Shown here: piece after piece, positions 22,578-35,009 of the stretch
Layout of the letters: the number at the start of each line of letters is the position of its first letter
Position numbering within the stretch: the stretch's first letter is position 1
Source of the DNA: Corella eumyota
Lineage: Eukaryota; Chordata; Ascidiacea; Phlebobranchia; Corellidae
Direction of reading: 5' to 3'
DNA length: 64,000 nucleotides
NCBI GenBank assembly: GCA_963082875.1
Contig: OY720099.1
Location: 186,001 to 250,000 of the forward strand
The notes under the pieces: generated by a model
What the model was told of the DNA's origin: nothing
Seen by the model: only the letters and a program-made list of their open reading frames with translations
The model's database searches: none
Position numbers and translations under genes: made by a program

Positions 22578-22917
22578 GGCATCATGGTGTTGTGACCAGC
22601 AGCATGGTATTGTGACCAGCAGCATGGTGTTGTGACCAGCAGCGTGTTGTAGGGGTTAAAACACTTTCTACACTGTATAGGTAGTGGGTTCAATCCCCAC
22701 TACTCTCATGCTGTAACGCTCTTTACTAAGATGCTATAAACGGTAGGAACTTTTGCAGAGCCAACACTTAATCAGCAGCTAAATTATTGGGCAATTATAA
22801 TTAATAATATCCCAAACTTTTAAAGACAACTCGAGACTGGGTCGGGATAACAAATGTTACTCATGTTTAAGCCATGCAGTTGACCTTTCACATCGAGGAT
22901 AAAGATTTATACAAAAA
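22578..22917 (+). mobile_element. SINE copy with tandemly expanded head
   Basis: Orthologous to the SINE at 7052-7327, but its 5' head has been expanded into three units of about 20 bp (catggtgttgtgaccagcag) at 22582-22650. Fragment 3 (30324-30620) has one such unit and the complete gene (38742-39019) has none. Confidence 0.7.
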
Positions 22918-23800
22918 CACAAACCTGGTAGAAGGGCAAGGTTGTTGGTTGGTTACGTCCACCACGAGGTCACGATAAGTTTCAAAACAAAAGTTTTTGT
23001 TGCTTGAACATTGAAGTCCAGTGTCGGCCACCACAAACAATAAATTAGATGCTGGTATCCTGGTGGCTGAGTAAGTTCTACAAATATAGTTTATCCTCAG
23101 TATCAACTTAAAACTAACTTTACAACCCAAAACATTTAGTGTAGGACCTTAGGTATAATAACACAATGCACAAAACTCCTTTTTACATCATCAAAAATTC
23201 TAAAATTTCTCGTTATTTTAAAATGTTTCTAAAACTTGGAGAAAACTAAACCTGTTGCATAAATTCCTGCAGTTAGCCACTCCACCTTGTGACCAGATCT
23301 GGTCCCCAAAACTCAACACTAGATGTCCTAGCACACAACCAGTTTGTTTAACTTGCGCGACCTCCAAGGTCGAATGTTTGTTTTGTTTGACTTCGGCCGA
23401 ACCCAGGATAGTTTGGATAAAAGTTTGTAGAACGAGGATAAAGTGCTGAGCTGTGATGGTGATACTGGATGTCGTCCACCAACCTGAAGTTCAAAACACA
23501 ATTTAAACCCAGCCCCATGTACCCCAAACAGGGGTCACTGATATAACCCAGGTATTCACCGATATTTATAATATTTGTGATCGCTGGAATCAAACGAGGT
23601 GCAGTGTTTCCGTTAATTTCAACCGCGTCACACAAAGCTTGGTGGTCGTAGAAATACTTGGAAACATAGATGTTGTCACGCTCCAGTGCTTTCAACAATT
23701 CACCGTCAGTGTTGCCAAAAAACTCTCCCAACTGAGGATAAAGTTAAAATTATTAACAGCTATAATGAAATTTGTTAAAACACAAATAGATCCTCTAAGC

Positions 23801-24064
23801 GGATAAAAGTACCTACCCAACAAAGTGCTTACCCAATTACAAGTACCTACTCATTTAAAAGTGCCTACCCAATTTAAATTGCCTACACACTAAAAGTGCC
23901 TACCCAATTAAAGGTGCTTACCCAGTTAAAAGAGCCTACCCAATTAAAAGTGCTTATCCTGTTGAAAGTGGCTACCCAATTAAAAGTGTCACCCAAATCA
24001 ATAGCGCCTACTGAATTGAAAGTGCCTTCTTAATTAAAAGTGCCTACTCAATTAAAAGTGCCTA
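23801..24064. repeat. 18-bp minisatellite in CACNA2D intron, copy 2
   Basis: About fourteen imperfect units of aaaagtgcctacccaatt, in the same intron as the arrays at 8205, 31655 and 40397. Confidence 0.85.
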
Positions 24065-24622
24065 CCTTATCCTGATGTTCCTCCTGATTGGTTGAAATAA
24101 GATTCCCAGCTCCATCCAACAACAAACACATCCGATCCTTCAACAAAACAAAATTTAAAACATGAAAACAATTTTATTTATTGAGTAAAACTTACCTGGG
24201 ACTGGCAATTATAAATTCCAAAACAGTTTATTCCATCGTTGCACTAAACAAAAGGAAAGATTATTAACATTGCTTTAACTTTAAATCACTTATAAGAGCA
24301 ACAAATTAATAATTCCAAAATCAGTTTTCATTTAGAGTTAGAATATCAATAGTTAGGCCCATTTAATAACCCCCAATCCAATTAGTTAACCCCCTTATAT
24401 GGGGGTTAATACTGACTTGTATTTGGGACGAGTTGTAGAGGATTTGGATGAATATTTGTTGATCGAGGACCAACCCGGTCACACTTGGAACATCTTGGTT
24501 GGACAACTCAACTGGTTTGCTTGCTATCACATAACTTACCTTCAACAACAAAACAAATTAACAAACAAATAATTTGAAGTTAAATGTTAGTTAAGTTAAA
24601 CATAGAAACAATTAGTAAATCA

Positions 24623-24887
24623 GGCAGTGTGACGGTCAGGACACTTTCTACAACATTAAACCCTGGGCTCGATACCCACTGATCTCATGTTGTGGTGCCC
24701 TTAAGTAAGGGGCTATAAATAGTATAAACTCCTGCTGAGCCAGCACTTAATCAGCAGCATAATTATCAGGCAAATATAATCTATATTATTCCAAACTGTC
24801 AAAGGCAACTTGAGACTGGGTCGGAGTAAGTGATGTTACTCGATGTTTAAGCCAGAAGTCGACTTTCATAAATAAATAAAAAAATCA
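24623..24887 (+). mobile_element. SINE in CACNA2D fragment 2, intron 18/19
   Basis: Orthologous to the insertion at 8932-9210; the 3' end is degraded. Confidence 0.6.
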
Positions 24888-25210
24888 TTATTAAATTTTA
24901 ATATTTACAGTTTTTGTTGTTATCCATGGTTCAGTATAAGTTGTGACCTCATCAGGTTGTGATGACGTAGTGACATCATCAAAGGTCACAGGAAGGTTAA
25001 ACTTGACCAGTTGGTAGGTTGTCATAGAAACAGACAAAAACATTCGACGAATATTGTCACGGTCCAATAAATATGAATCCAATTCCTAATTAATTAATTT
25101 TTAATTAAAATTTTTTAATTATTTTTTAAATTTTGTCTCACCTTGTCAACAATGAGATCATTGTTATGAGAACAATGGGGTCAGAGTCTGAGAAAAATAT
25201 CACAAGTTAA

Positions 25211-25683
25211 TAGTGACATGCTGATCGCTGTTTTTTATATATAATCAAAATCGGCTCATAATCGTAATATTAATTTCCGATCAGATCGCGATCACGATCT
25301 AATAACATGACCAAACAACCGGTAACTTTATCGTCACTAAATTACAAAAAAATTGACCCTGTATGTTAAACACTTCTACTTATTCACACGTTTAAATATT
25401 TAACCGTAATATTCAGTATAATTTACAAGAACTAAAAACACTTTTACTGTAAATGATTTTGGGTAGAATTATCAAATAAAAGTAAACGTAACATTATTTG
25501 AGTTATAACGTTACAATATTTCCTAAAAAGTTTATTGAACTATGTGGTTAAGGCATGTAAAGTGAGTGTTTATTTGTGACACAAAATTAAATGTCTCTCT
25601 GCCGATTTTGGACGTTGAGGGTGTTCGAAAATACCTTTAAAAATCGCCGATTTACAGTCACCATTTTGATTTGCACATTACTA
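25211..25683. mobile_element. hAT-like MITE inserted in CACNA2D fragment 2
   Basis: Present only in fragment 2. The ends are tagtgacatgc and gcacattacta, imperfect inverted repeats. The flanking 8-mers are caagttaa (25203-25210) and caagttca (25684-25691); the empty site in fragment 1 reads caagttca. About 473 bp, AT-rich, no coding capacity. The empty sites in the other copies date the insertion after the duplication. Confidence 0.8.
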
Positions 25684-26611
25684 CAAGTTCAACAATGAAC
25701 TGATACAACCTGGGAAGTTAAGTCATGACCCTTATATTGAAAAGATGAACTCACCCTCGCCACAAACTAGGCTGATATCCTCCAAATTGAGGGTGAAAAT
25801 ATTTGTTTTGTTGCCAGCATTGGAGCAGGTTGGTTGGGAGGTGGTGTTCATGGTTCTGTGGATATAAAGATAGTTTAGTTATTAAGGAACAGAGGTTAAG
25901 TAAACATTACCTTTATGTTTATTAGCATTTATATTTATTGCTACTCAAGCTCTAAGTTCCTAGGCTTGATTTCCACCGCCAATTTGGACCTAAGGTTTTA
26001 GGTTTGAATTTGACTGCCACAGAAGAGCAGAGACCCTGGGTTTAATTCTCCTTGATTTGTAGTTGTAATACACAAAATAGTAAAAACCAAAACCATGGGA
26101 TTAATTTCAGCCACTGGCGTTTCACACACAAATTTTTAAACAACAGCTACACCAAAATACCAACCACTTAAAATGATTTTGCCACAAGCACAAAAAGCAA
26201 AATATAAACAAACAAGAATTTACTTTGATGTGCACTCCACCCCACTGACAATAGTCCTCACATTTGATTGGTTGAAATAAATAGTCTCTAGCCCAATGTT
26301 GTTGTAGTTCAATAAGGTTTGTTGTTCAAGTTGTGAGCTGGGCAAACCAACAGCAATACTGGAACAAATAATTAATTTTACAGTAACAAAGAGCCAAGCT
26401 AATTTAAAGTTCCGCCTTTTAAATATATTTTATTTTTACTACCCGAGCCATGTCCATAATTTCCTCTACATCCTTGTACAACACATCAGCACCTATGATG
26501 GCCACCCCTCCTAGTTTGGACGGCCGGTTATCATACACAGGTCTGGTGATGCTTAAAACTGATCCCAGTCCGTTGTGGTCTTCGTACGGCAACGTCCACT
26601 GGTTCACTTTA

Positions 26612-26912
26612 CTGTTAACATAAAAGCACGGTTATGTTGCAGCATCAAAAGTTAATAAATAATTACAATTTTAATTAATTTAAAGATTGAATTAAGAGAA
26701 AACATAAAACAAATAAAGTTAGTAAATTCTAACTTTGTTAAATACAATTTTATATGTTCGTTAACTTCAATAATTTAAAATTAATTATTATTCTTCGCAA
26801 TAAACCAAACACTAATATCATATAAAGAAAAGAAAAACTCTATTTCATAAAGTTCGGAGAATAAACAGACTCTACATTTAAAACTTGAACACCGATTCAA
26901 TTCCTAATACAT
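26612..26912. other. Intergenic, homologous to 10588-10887
   Basis: Intron edge of CACNA2D exon 11 joined to the nucleotidyltransferase 3' flank. No gene seen. Confidence 0.55.
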
Positions 26913-29208
26913 TTAACATAGCATTTCGTTTAATTTAAGTTTTTCAGTTTCACTAAATTGTTTGTATATTTCAACAGCTAGTATGCCATACTTTAAAGCT
27001 TCATCTTGTTTACCCAATGCTTTGTAGCATAAGTGTAAACCAACATAAATATCATATTGTACTATTGTTGGCTTAACTGTTAGTTTGTTTAGTAGAGTTT
27101 GTGCTTTGTTGAATTGTAATATTGCTTGTTCATATTTACCAAGTTTTTTATAACATGCTCCCATACCCCGATATATATAACACATTTCACCTGGCCATTC
27201 TAAAAGTAAGTTTTGGTCAATCTTTAAATGTTGTAATAAAGTTTTAAGTGCAACTTCTGGTTTGTTAAGTTCAAGTTGTGATTGTGCACATTTTTCAAGT
27301 ATTCCAAGCTGTGATTTGATATCCTGGTTTAGTATTGGAAAGTGTTGGAGAAATGGTTGAGATATTGTTTCTACTTGGTCATATTCTTTTAAGGCAATGA
27401 GACATTCTATTGTTGATTTAAAAAAAAACAAAATATAACATATGTCCAGGTTGAATGCGAGGTTGTATTTCCCTAAGCAACATTAATGCAACTTTAAAGT
27501 TTTCTTCAGAAAAATAGGCATTGCTAACATGAATTGTAACTAATAATCCCTCGTCATCATTTTTTAACAAGTTTAAAGATTTTCTTTTCTCCCATTCTGA
27601 TATAATTTGTTTGTTTTGTCGTAAATACGCTAAACTTTGCAAAAAATTTAAAGTTGAAATTTGTTGATCCAAAATTTTAACCAAAATGTTTCCTTCCGTT
27701 AAACTATTAGGTTTAATATTTGTTAAATATTCCAAATTAAACAAAATTTCAAAATATCTAACAAGACTTGCTGCTCCAACGGTTTGAATTAATTCTTGAG
27801 CAGGATCTAAATCTAAACCTCGAAAAGTTGTCCCTTTATCGATAAAATCATCTTGGCCTTGTTTTTTTGTATAAAGTTTCAGTCTAACTTCACAAGCAAC
27901 AGACAAAGCATACTTAAGATGATGAGAAGTCATTGAATCAATCATTTGTTGTTTTTCTAACTCATTTATTGATTCAAATCCGGTGGAAAAAACTTTGTAA
28001 AAATCACAAATAAGTGTCAAGAATAGCGATATAGTTCTATAGACCGTTTGTTTTATGTTAAATGGTTGATTGTTTATGCTTAGTGCACCAATATATGAAT
28101 TAAAATCTATTTTATTTAATTCTTGAATTAAATTTGATTCGGTTTTAGAAGAATCTTTTGTTCTAAGTTTTTGTTTAACCAGGTCACAATACTGTTTGTG
28201 AATTTCTTCGTCTCCATAAACAAAACATGTTCGTTTCAACACATCGGCTAAGTGATAACCATTTTTTAAATCCACATTAGAGTCAAGATACTTAATCATT
28301 TCACTGACAGGTTGAATTAGTTCTGTTGACCATGGCTTGTTTGTGGTACCTTCTTGTCTTCCTAGTGGAAACTTGCAAGCATGTGGCATCATTCCATCAA
28401 ACGAAATTCCTCGTTTTGTAAAACCATCAAAAAACCAGTCACCATTATTTTCAATTATAAAATCATTTAAAGATGGAATTGCAACACTTGGAATAATAGT
28501 TTCTCCTAAATTTAAGATAATAAAATGAAAAATGACAGAAAACCATTTAAAATATTCCAGACTGTTGTTATCCACTTTCTTGTTGTCATCCAGCAAAATA
28601 ATGTGCTCAAAATCAGAGTAAGGAGTTATTTCTTTTCGTGCAAGAGACCCCATTCCAGCTACAGCAAATTTACACGAAGGTTTTCCCATGATTTTTTCAC
28701 ACTTTTCAGCTATAAATTGCATGATAGAAGTGTATTGACTTGCTATATCATCTTGTATAGCACAAACTGTTTGTATTTTAGCACACTCTAGTTGTTTTAA
28801 TTTTGCTTCAGCTATTTCATAAGGAATATGTTCTAACTGTGACAATTTATTTTCAGTATTTTCTCTTAGTTTTTTAACTTTTTCAGCAACTTTTGCAGAA
28901 ATATTTCTCAAATTAGCCAAAGGTTGATTTGCTTTTGATATTTTAAGCAAATGTGAGCAAAGATTATCCAGATCTTTCTTAATTGTTTCAACATTTGAAG
29001 GATTTCTCATTATAGCTGCATTTAAAAGTGCACAACTTCTTATCAAGCTTAATTTATCAGGACTTTTCTCCTTATAAAGCAACCCCATTTTGTGGAGAAT
29101 TTTTGCTGATTCTTGTGGTTTATTTTCCTTCCACTTTCCATCTTGTGTTTCCACACAAAGTTGTTTTAACTCAGCAGCAAGTTTATTTTTCTTTTCTTTA
29201 AACTTCAT
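26913..29208 (-). pseudogene. GlnD-like nucleotidyltransferase-TPR gene, S-type copy 4 (one-base frameshift)
   Basis: Start at 29206-29208 (MKFKEKKNKLAAEL). The first 596 codons are open and include the signature GSLARKEITPYSDFEH and most of the central region. The frame ends at 27418-27420. The C-terminal TPR-like part continues in the next frame to 26913. The break falls in a run of nine A (plus strand, 27420-27428): one base fewer would restore the reading seen in the paralogs (FKSTIECL). A homopolymer error in the assembly is therefore a real alternative to a true frameshift. The truncated product would keep the whole catalytic domain but lose the C-terminal repeats. Confidence 0.82.
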
Positions 29209-29921
29209 TGCAAAGTAATTTCACTTATTCTAGTAAAGTTGCCTAAATTGTTTCGATCAAATGTTAACTTAAACAAAGAATCGATCACAACAACTATAAA
29301 CTGATATTAAACTCAAAAATACTCATAAAGACCTATTGTTTACTCAACAAACAAAGTTATTATTATTTTTGCCACTATACAATATTAATTATCCTCTATT
29401 TTATGTTAACGTATAAATATTTTACTATTTTCAAATAAATCCAAATAAAATTTAAAAAAATTAATTTAAGTTTTTAAAAATTTTAAGATAATTATCAAAA
29501 ACTAACAAGTTGAAATTTTTATTATTTTTGTAAAACAAGTTTAAAAGAACATGCAGAAATAAAATATTAAAACTAATTTTTAATTAAAAACATAAAATTA
29601 AAATAAACGTAATTTTCAAAACATAAAATAAACATAATTGTGTTTTGTTATAAAATTTTGTTGTAAACTTAAAAGTGCAAAAACTTAAGAAACTTAAAAA
29701 TGTTGAAAATAAAATAACAACTTGTGTAAAATAATAAATAGTGCAAAAATAAGAATTACTGCATTAAATGGAAGATCACTTTCATAAATTGCCACCAAAA
29801 ATAAATTCACCAAAATAAATAAACATGCAAAACAAGGACCCCTCTAATATCTTGGGGGGGGGGGGGGGGGGACACCCCTAGGGTAAACCATGCAAATAAT
29901 TGGGGTTGTGTGAAGTTATTG
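29209..29921. other. Intergenic with long poly-G tract
   Basis: Homologous to 5964-6649. The G tract at about 29855-29871 is the longest of the four copies. No gene seen. Confidence 0.55.
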
Positions 29922-30323
29922 TCACCTTAATATCAGGATGGTAAGAAGTGAGAGGATCGTAAGTTGAGGATAAAGTATTTTTGCTCCACAATCCTGATCC
30001 AAATCCTGTGAAAATAAAACAAAATATTAAACAATGTTAACAGAAAATGTGACTGAGTTGTTAATATAGCATCATATAAGGTCCTAGGTTTAATTCCCAC
30101 TGCTGCCATATAGTAACAATTACTTCAGCTCATGGTCAGTAGAAACAATATACCAAGGTCAACAATATATTGAAGGTTAAAGTGATCATGTGACCACCAA
30201 TAATAAGAACAAACCTGCGGTAAAGTCTTTGCATCGAAACAACTTTCCATCGGGTTTCGACGATATCTAAAACACAAATCATTTATTATAAGCAGAAACA
30301 ACTTGGGTTAATCAACTTTTACA

Positions 30324-30620
30324 GGCATCATGGTGTAGTGACCAGCAGCGTGTTGTAGTAGTCAAAACACTTTTTACACTGCATAGGTAGTGGGGATCAA
30401 ACCCCACTGCTCTCATGCTGAAGCAACCTTTAGTAAGGTGCTACAAACGGTATGAACTCCTGCTGAGTACACTTACTCAGCAGCATAATCATCGAGCAAT
30501 TATAATCGATAATATCCCACTTTTAAGACAACTCGAGACTGGATCGGGATAACAAATGTTACTCATGTTTAAGCCATGCAGTTGACCTTCCCACATCGAG
30601 GATAAAGATATATACAAAAC
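30324..30620 (+). mobile_element. SINE in CACNA2D fragment 3, intron 24/25
   Basis: Orthologous to 7052-7327. Confidence 0.65.
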
Positions 30621-31654
30621 AACACAAACCTGGTAGAAGGGCAAGGTTGTTGGTTAGTTACGTCCACCACGAGGTCACGATAAGTTTCAAAACAAAAGTT
30701 TTTGTTGCTTGAACATTGAAGTCCAGTGTCGGCCACCACAAACAATAAATTAGATGCTGGTATCCTGGTGGCTGAGTAAGTTCTACAAATATAGTTTATC
30801 CTCAGTTTTAACTTAAAACTAACTTTACGGCCCAAAACATTTAGGGTAAGTCCCAGGTCCTAATTTGTGACAATCTGCTTCATTGTTGAACTAGTGATAT
30901 TGTCAGATTAATAACTTGTTTGTTCTGGGTCAGCAGAAAGTTGGTACATTACTTAAGGTTTTAAGCACATGCCAGAAGTGGGAATCAAACCCAGCACCTA
31001 GGGTATAATAACACAATGCACAAAACCAATTTCTACATCTTTAACAAAATTCTAAAATTTCTGGTTATTTTAAAATGTTTCTAAAATTTGGAGAAAACCA
31101 AACCTGTTGCATAAATTCCTGCAGTTAGCCACTCCACCTTGTGACCAGATCTGCTCCCCAAAACTCAACACTAGATGTCCTAGCACACAACCAGTTTGTT
31201 TAACTTGCGCGACCTCCAAGGTCGAATGTTTGTTTTGTTTGACTTCGGCCGAACCCAGGATAGTTTGGATAAAAGTTTGTAGAACGAGGATAAAGTGCTG
31301 AGCTGTGATGGTGATACTGGATGTCGTCCACCAACCTGAAGTTCAAAACACAATTTAAACCCAGCCCCATGTACCCCAAACAGGGGTCACTGATATAACC
31401 CAGGTATTCACCGATATTTATAATATTTGTGATCGCTGGAATCAAACGAGGTGCAGTGTTTCCGTTAATTTCAACCACATCACACAAAGCTTGGTGGTCG
31501 TAGAAATATTTGGAAACATAGATGTTGTCACGCTCAAGTGCTTTCAACAATTCACCGTCAGTGTTGCCAAAAAATTCACCCAACTGAGGATAAAGTTAAA
31601 ATTATTAACAATTATAATGAAATTTATTAAAACACAAAAAGATCCTCTAATCAG

Positions 31655-31862
31655 ATAAAAGTACCTACCCAACAAAGTGCTTACCTAATTAAAAGTGCCT
31701 TCCCAATTAAAAGTGCCTACCCGGTTAAAAGTACCTCCCCAGTTAAAAGTGCCTACCCAATTAAAAGTACCTACTCGAATAAAAGTACCTACCCAACAAA
31801 GTGCTTACTCAATTAATAGTGCTTACCCAGTTAAAAGTGCCTACCAAATAGAAAGTGCCTAC
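31655..31862. repeat. 18-bp minisatellite in CACNA2D intron, copy 3
   Basis: About eleven units of the aaaagtgcctaccc family. The plus strand happens to be open across the array and reads as repeats of LKVPTQ; this is a by-product of a unit length divisible by three. Confidence 0.85.
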
Positions 31863-32135
31863 CTTATCCTGGTGTTCTTCCTGATTGGTTGAAATAAGAT
31901 TCCCAGCTCCATCCAACAACAAACACATCTGATCCTTCAACAAAACAAAATTTAAAACAGGAAAACAATTTTATTTATTGAGTAAAACTTACCTGGGACT
32001 GGCAATTATAAATTCCAAAACAGTTTATTCCATCGTTGCACTAAACAAAAGGAAAGATTATTAACATTGGTTTAACTTTAAATCACTTATATGAGCAACA
32101 AATTAATAATTCCAAAATCAGTTTTCATTTGACCC

Positions 32136-32430
32136 GGCAGCGTGGTGTAGTGATAAGAACTCTTGCTACACTACCATGAGGTCGTGGGTTCAATCCCCAC
32201 TGATCTCAAGCTGTAGCGCCCTTGAGTAAGGCGCTATAAACGGTATGAACTCCTGCTGAGTCAGCACTTAATCAGCAGCATAATTACCGGGCAATTATAG
32301 TCTCTATAATATTCCAAACTGCCACAGGCAACTCGAGACTGGGTCGGAGTAACTGATGTTACTCTATGTTTAAGTCGCGCATTCGACTTTCCCACATCGA
32401 GGATAAAGATATATACAAAAAAAAAAAAAA
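32136..32430 (+). mobile_element. SINE specific to CACNA2D fragment 3
   Basis: Near-complete element: head cggcagcgtggtgtagtg, B box gggttcaatcccc, tail gataaagatatatac followed by a long A run. The other three copies have the uninterrupted sequence ttttcatttagagtt at this place, so the insertion is younger than the duplication. A short repeat (attt) flanks it. Confidence 0.8.
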
Positions 32431-32464
32431 TTTAGAGTTAGAATATTAATAGTTAGGCCTATTC

Positions 32465-34052
32465 AATCTGGTGTTAAAATCTGGAATAAATTACCTGATA
32501 AAATTATTAAGCTAAACTGTTCAAACAAAACCTTCAATAAAAAACTCAAAAACCATCTATTGTCCGAAATTATTCACCCTAACCTTAAATAATAATTCAC
32601 ACACAGATAAGCACCTATACTTATTTATGCATGCTAACCACCATTTCTCTTACTACATATTCACTGTTAGATTTGCTTGTGATGTTTTTATTCTTTCAAC
32701 AAAAAAAACACATTATTTTATTCTCTATTGTATTTATTTTGTACTTAAAATATTCACTTTTAAACAAGGCAGTCCATGTATTTAAACAGGTCATGCCTAT
32801 GTCACTGTAAATTTCACTGTAAGTGTGCTGTGCAATAGTTTGTTGTTCCGAAAGGCAGTCCATGCTGATAACAGGTCATGCCAAACTTGTGAAACAGTTT
32901 TATTTCCTAATTTATTTTTTACTAACCTTTTCACTTAATTTGTAATTGCATTATTCCTTGACTGCACCTAAGTACTCACAATAATTTTTTTTTTTTTTTT
33001 TTTATGTATTTTTTATATATTTTTTTTTTGTTACACTGTGTGCTACAATTCCAAAACTCCTATGCTTAATAACCCTTTAAAATTTTGCCAAACCCAGTGT
33101 CAAAACACCAAAGTAGCATCGTTTTCAATAAATTACCAGTAAATTATCCTTATAAATACATTAACTAAGAACTTATTACGGCCGAGAATTTTTTTGTTTT
33201 TTCAGACTGGGCTCTCAGACCATATACTTCAAAAAGCAACACCAACCTTATCATATTCCTCCAACCACCCTGAACAAATAATTTGGACCATACAAAGCTA
33301 CTTATTCATTCAGCTACTCTAAGACTTTGCGTCACAAACTTAACTTAATTATGCAATCTCTCTTTAAACTATCAATGTAAATATTTTAATTTATCAAGTT
33401 TCCTCTTTCTTTTCTATTATTAACTAGTTTTAAACATTTATATTCACTTACTCTATATACGTGAACCCCCACTAGTTGGTGGGTTGTTTAATATTTTTGT
33501 GCGTTGTATGTGATATACGTTGTGAAAGGCCATTCTGGGACGTTCTTTCTTTAGGTAGGTTTATTTCGGTTAGTCCCTTTATCACATGCAATTTATCATG
33601 ACCAGTTCGTGCTTTCCTACTAGAGCCATACTGGGTTATATTAAACGTAATTATTATTTTCTTTAAGTTATTTTTTACACTGTAACTACCATCGACAGTG
33701 ATTGCTTTACTATTATAAATCAAATGTGTCGTGACTTTCTTTTTTTTTCGTACAATTTTATTTTGTTATTTCGTCACTCCTTTGTTATAGTTTTATTTTT
33801 TTGGTGTATATTCTGTAAAATGTATTTTATTTATTGCATTTATTAATAATATAATCTATACTGGGTTTGGTGACCATGCCATAAAATAATTAAAATCTTC
33901 ATGTAAATACTAATACTTTTGGCATGTTTTAAATCATTAAATTGATTTTGTCATTTTTTCCCGTCGCATTGTTGTAATATTAATTGTATATCGTATTTAT
34001 TATTTACTTTTATCAACGCGCGAAAAACCAAAATAAATAAAAAAAAAAAAAA
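32465..34052 (+). mobile_element. 5'-truncated non-LTR retrotransposon (LINE) with 3' UTR and poly(A)
   Basis: The first part encodes the end of a reverse-transcriptase ORF (GVKIWNKLPDKIIKLN, then FNKKLKNHLLSEIIH, stop at 32590-32592). The WNxLP...F..LK..L pattern is typical of ORF2 C termini in CR1/L2/Jockey-group LINEs. A 1.4-kb AT-rich 3' UTR follows, then an A-rich tail at 34038-34052. Only the end of the element is present. Relative to the other copies, about 1.5 kb of CACNA2D (exons 16-19) is missing at the insertion site. The family is not determined further. Confidence 0.75.
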
Positions 34053-35009
34053 GAACTGAGGTTAAGTAAACATTACCTTTATGTTTATTAGCATTGATAT
34101 TTATTGCTACTCAAGCTCTAAGTTCCTTGATTTCCACTGCCAATTTGGACCTAAGGTTTTAGGTTTGAACTTGACTGCCACAGAAGAGCAGAGACCCTGG
34201 GTTTAATTCTCCTTGATTTGTAGTTGTAATACACAAAACAATAAAAACCAAAACCATGGGATTAATTTCAGCCACTGGCATTTCACACACAAATTTTTAA
34301 AAAACAACTACACCAAAATACCAACCACTTAAAATGATTTTGCCACAGGCACAAAAAGCAAAATATAAACAAACAAGAATTTACTTTGGTGTGCACTTCA
34401 CCCCACTGACAATAGTCCTCACACTTGATTGGTTGAAATAAATAGTCTCTAGCCCAATGTTGTTGTAGTTCAGTGAGGTTTGTTGTTCAAGTTGTGAGCT
34501 GGGCAAACCTACTGCAATACTGGAACAAATAATTAATTTTACAGTAACAAAGAGCCAAGCTAATTTAAAGTTCTACCGTTCAAATATATTTTTACTACCT
34601 GAGCCATGTCCATAATTTCCTCTACATCCTTGTACAACACATCAGCACCTATGATGGCCACCACTCCTAGTTTGGACGGCCGGTTATCATACACAGGTCT
34701 GGTGACGCTTAAAACTGTTCCCAGTCCGTTGTGGTCTTCGTACGGCAACGTCCACTCGTTCACTTTACTATTAACATAAAGGCACCGTTATGTTGCAGCA
34801 TCAAAAGTTAATAAATAATTACAATTTTAAGTAATTTAAAGATTGAATTAAGAGAAAACATAAAACAAATAGAGTTAGTAAACTCTAACTTTGTTAAATA
34901 CAATTTTATATGTTCGTTAACTTCAATAATTTTAAATTAATTATTATTCTTCGCAATAAACCAAACACTAACATCATATAAAGAAAATAAAAATTCTATT
35001 TTATAAAGT

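Larger units (their letters stand above)
22176..26611 (-). pseudogene. CACNA2D 3' fragment 2 (exons 11, 15, 16, 18-26)
   Basis: Exons by homology: 11 (26443-26611), 15 (26224-26358), 16 (25755-25855), 18 (24909-25085, 21 nt shorter in frame), 19 (24417-24539), 20 (24196-24243), 21 (24066-24137), 22 (23560-23731), 23 (23252-23483), 24 (22925-23077), 25 (22469-22520) and 26 (22176-22259). Exon 17 is mostly deleted: only its 3' end near 25142-25198 remains, and a MITE is inserted next to it. Exons 12-14 are absent, as in the other fragments. In exon 22 this copy shares Ala (LCDAVEI) and several silent bases with the complete gene, whereas fragments 1 and 3 have Val. The lack of exon 17 alone would remove about 60 residues and shift the frame. 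Confidence 0.85.
29922..34767 (-). pseudogene. CACNA2D 3' fragment 3 (exons 11, 15, 20-26), interrupted by a LINE
   Basis: Exons by homology: 11 (34599-34767), 15 (34385-34519), 20 (31993-32040), 21 (31863-31934), 22 (31412-31583), 23 (31104-31335), 24 (30630-30782), 25 (30215-30266) and 26 (29922-30005). Exons 12-14 are missing as in fragments 1 and 2. Exons 16-19 are also missing; in their place stands a LINE tail (about 32465-34052). It cannot encode a subunit. Exons 20-26 remain open and identical in layout to the complete gene, whose last exon lies 3.6 kb upstream on the same strand. Confidence 0.85.

Noticed and set aside
31695-31892. Repetitive plus-strand frame rich in LKVPTQ
   Set aside because: It is an accident of the 18-bp minisatellite unit being a multiple of three; the frame is not kept in the other arrays.
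33472-33723. Minus-strand 83-codon frame
   Set aside because: It lies in the LINE 3' UTR, has no recognisable domain and no paralog in the window.
32130-34052. LTR retrotransposon or other virus-like element
   Set aside because: There are no long terminal repeats, and no gag, integrase or capsid-like frames. The parts are a SINE and the tail of a non-LTR element.
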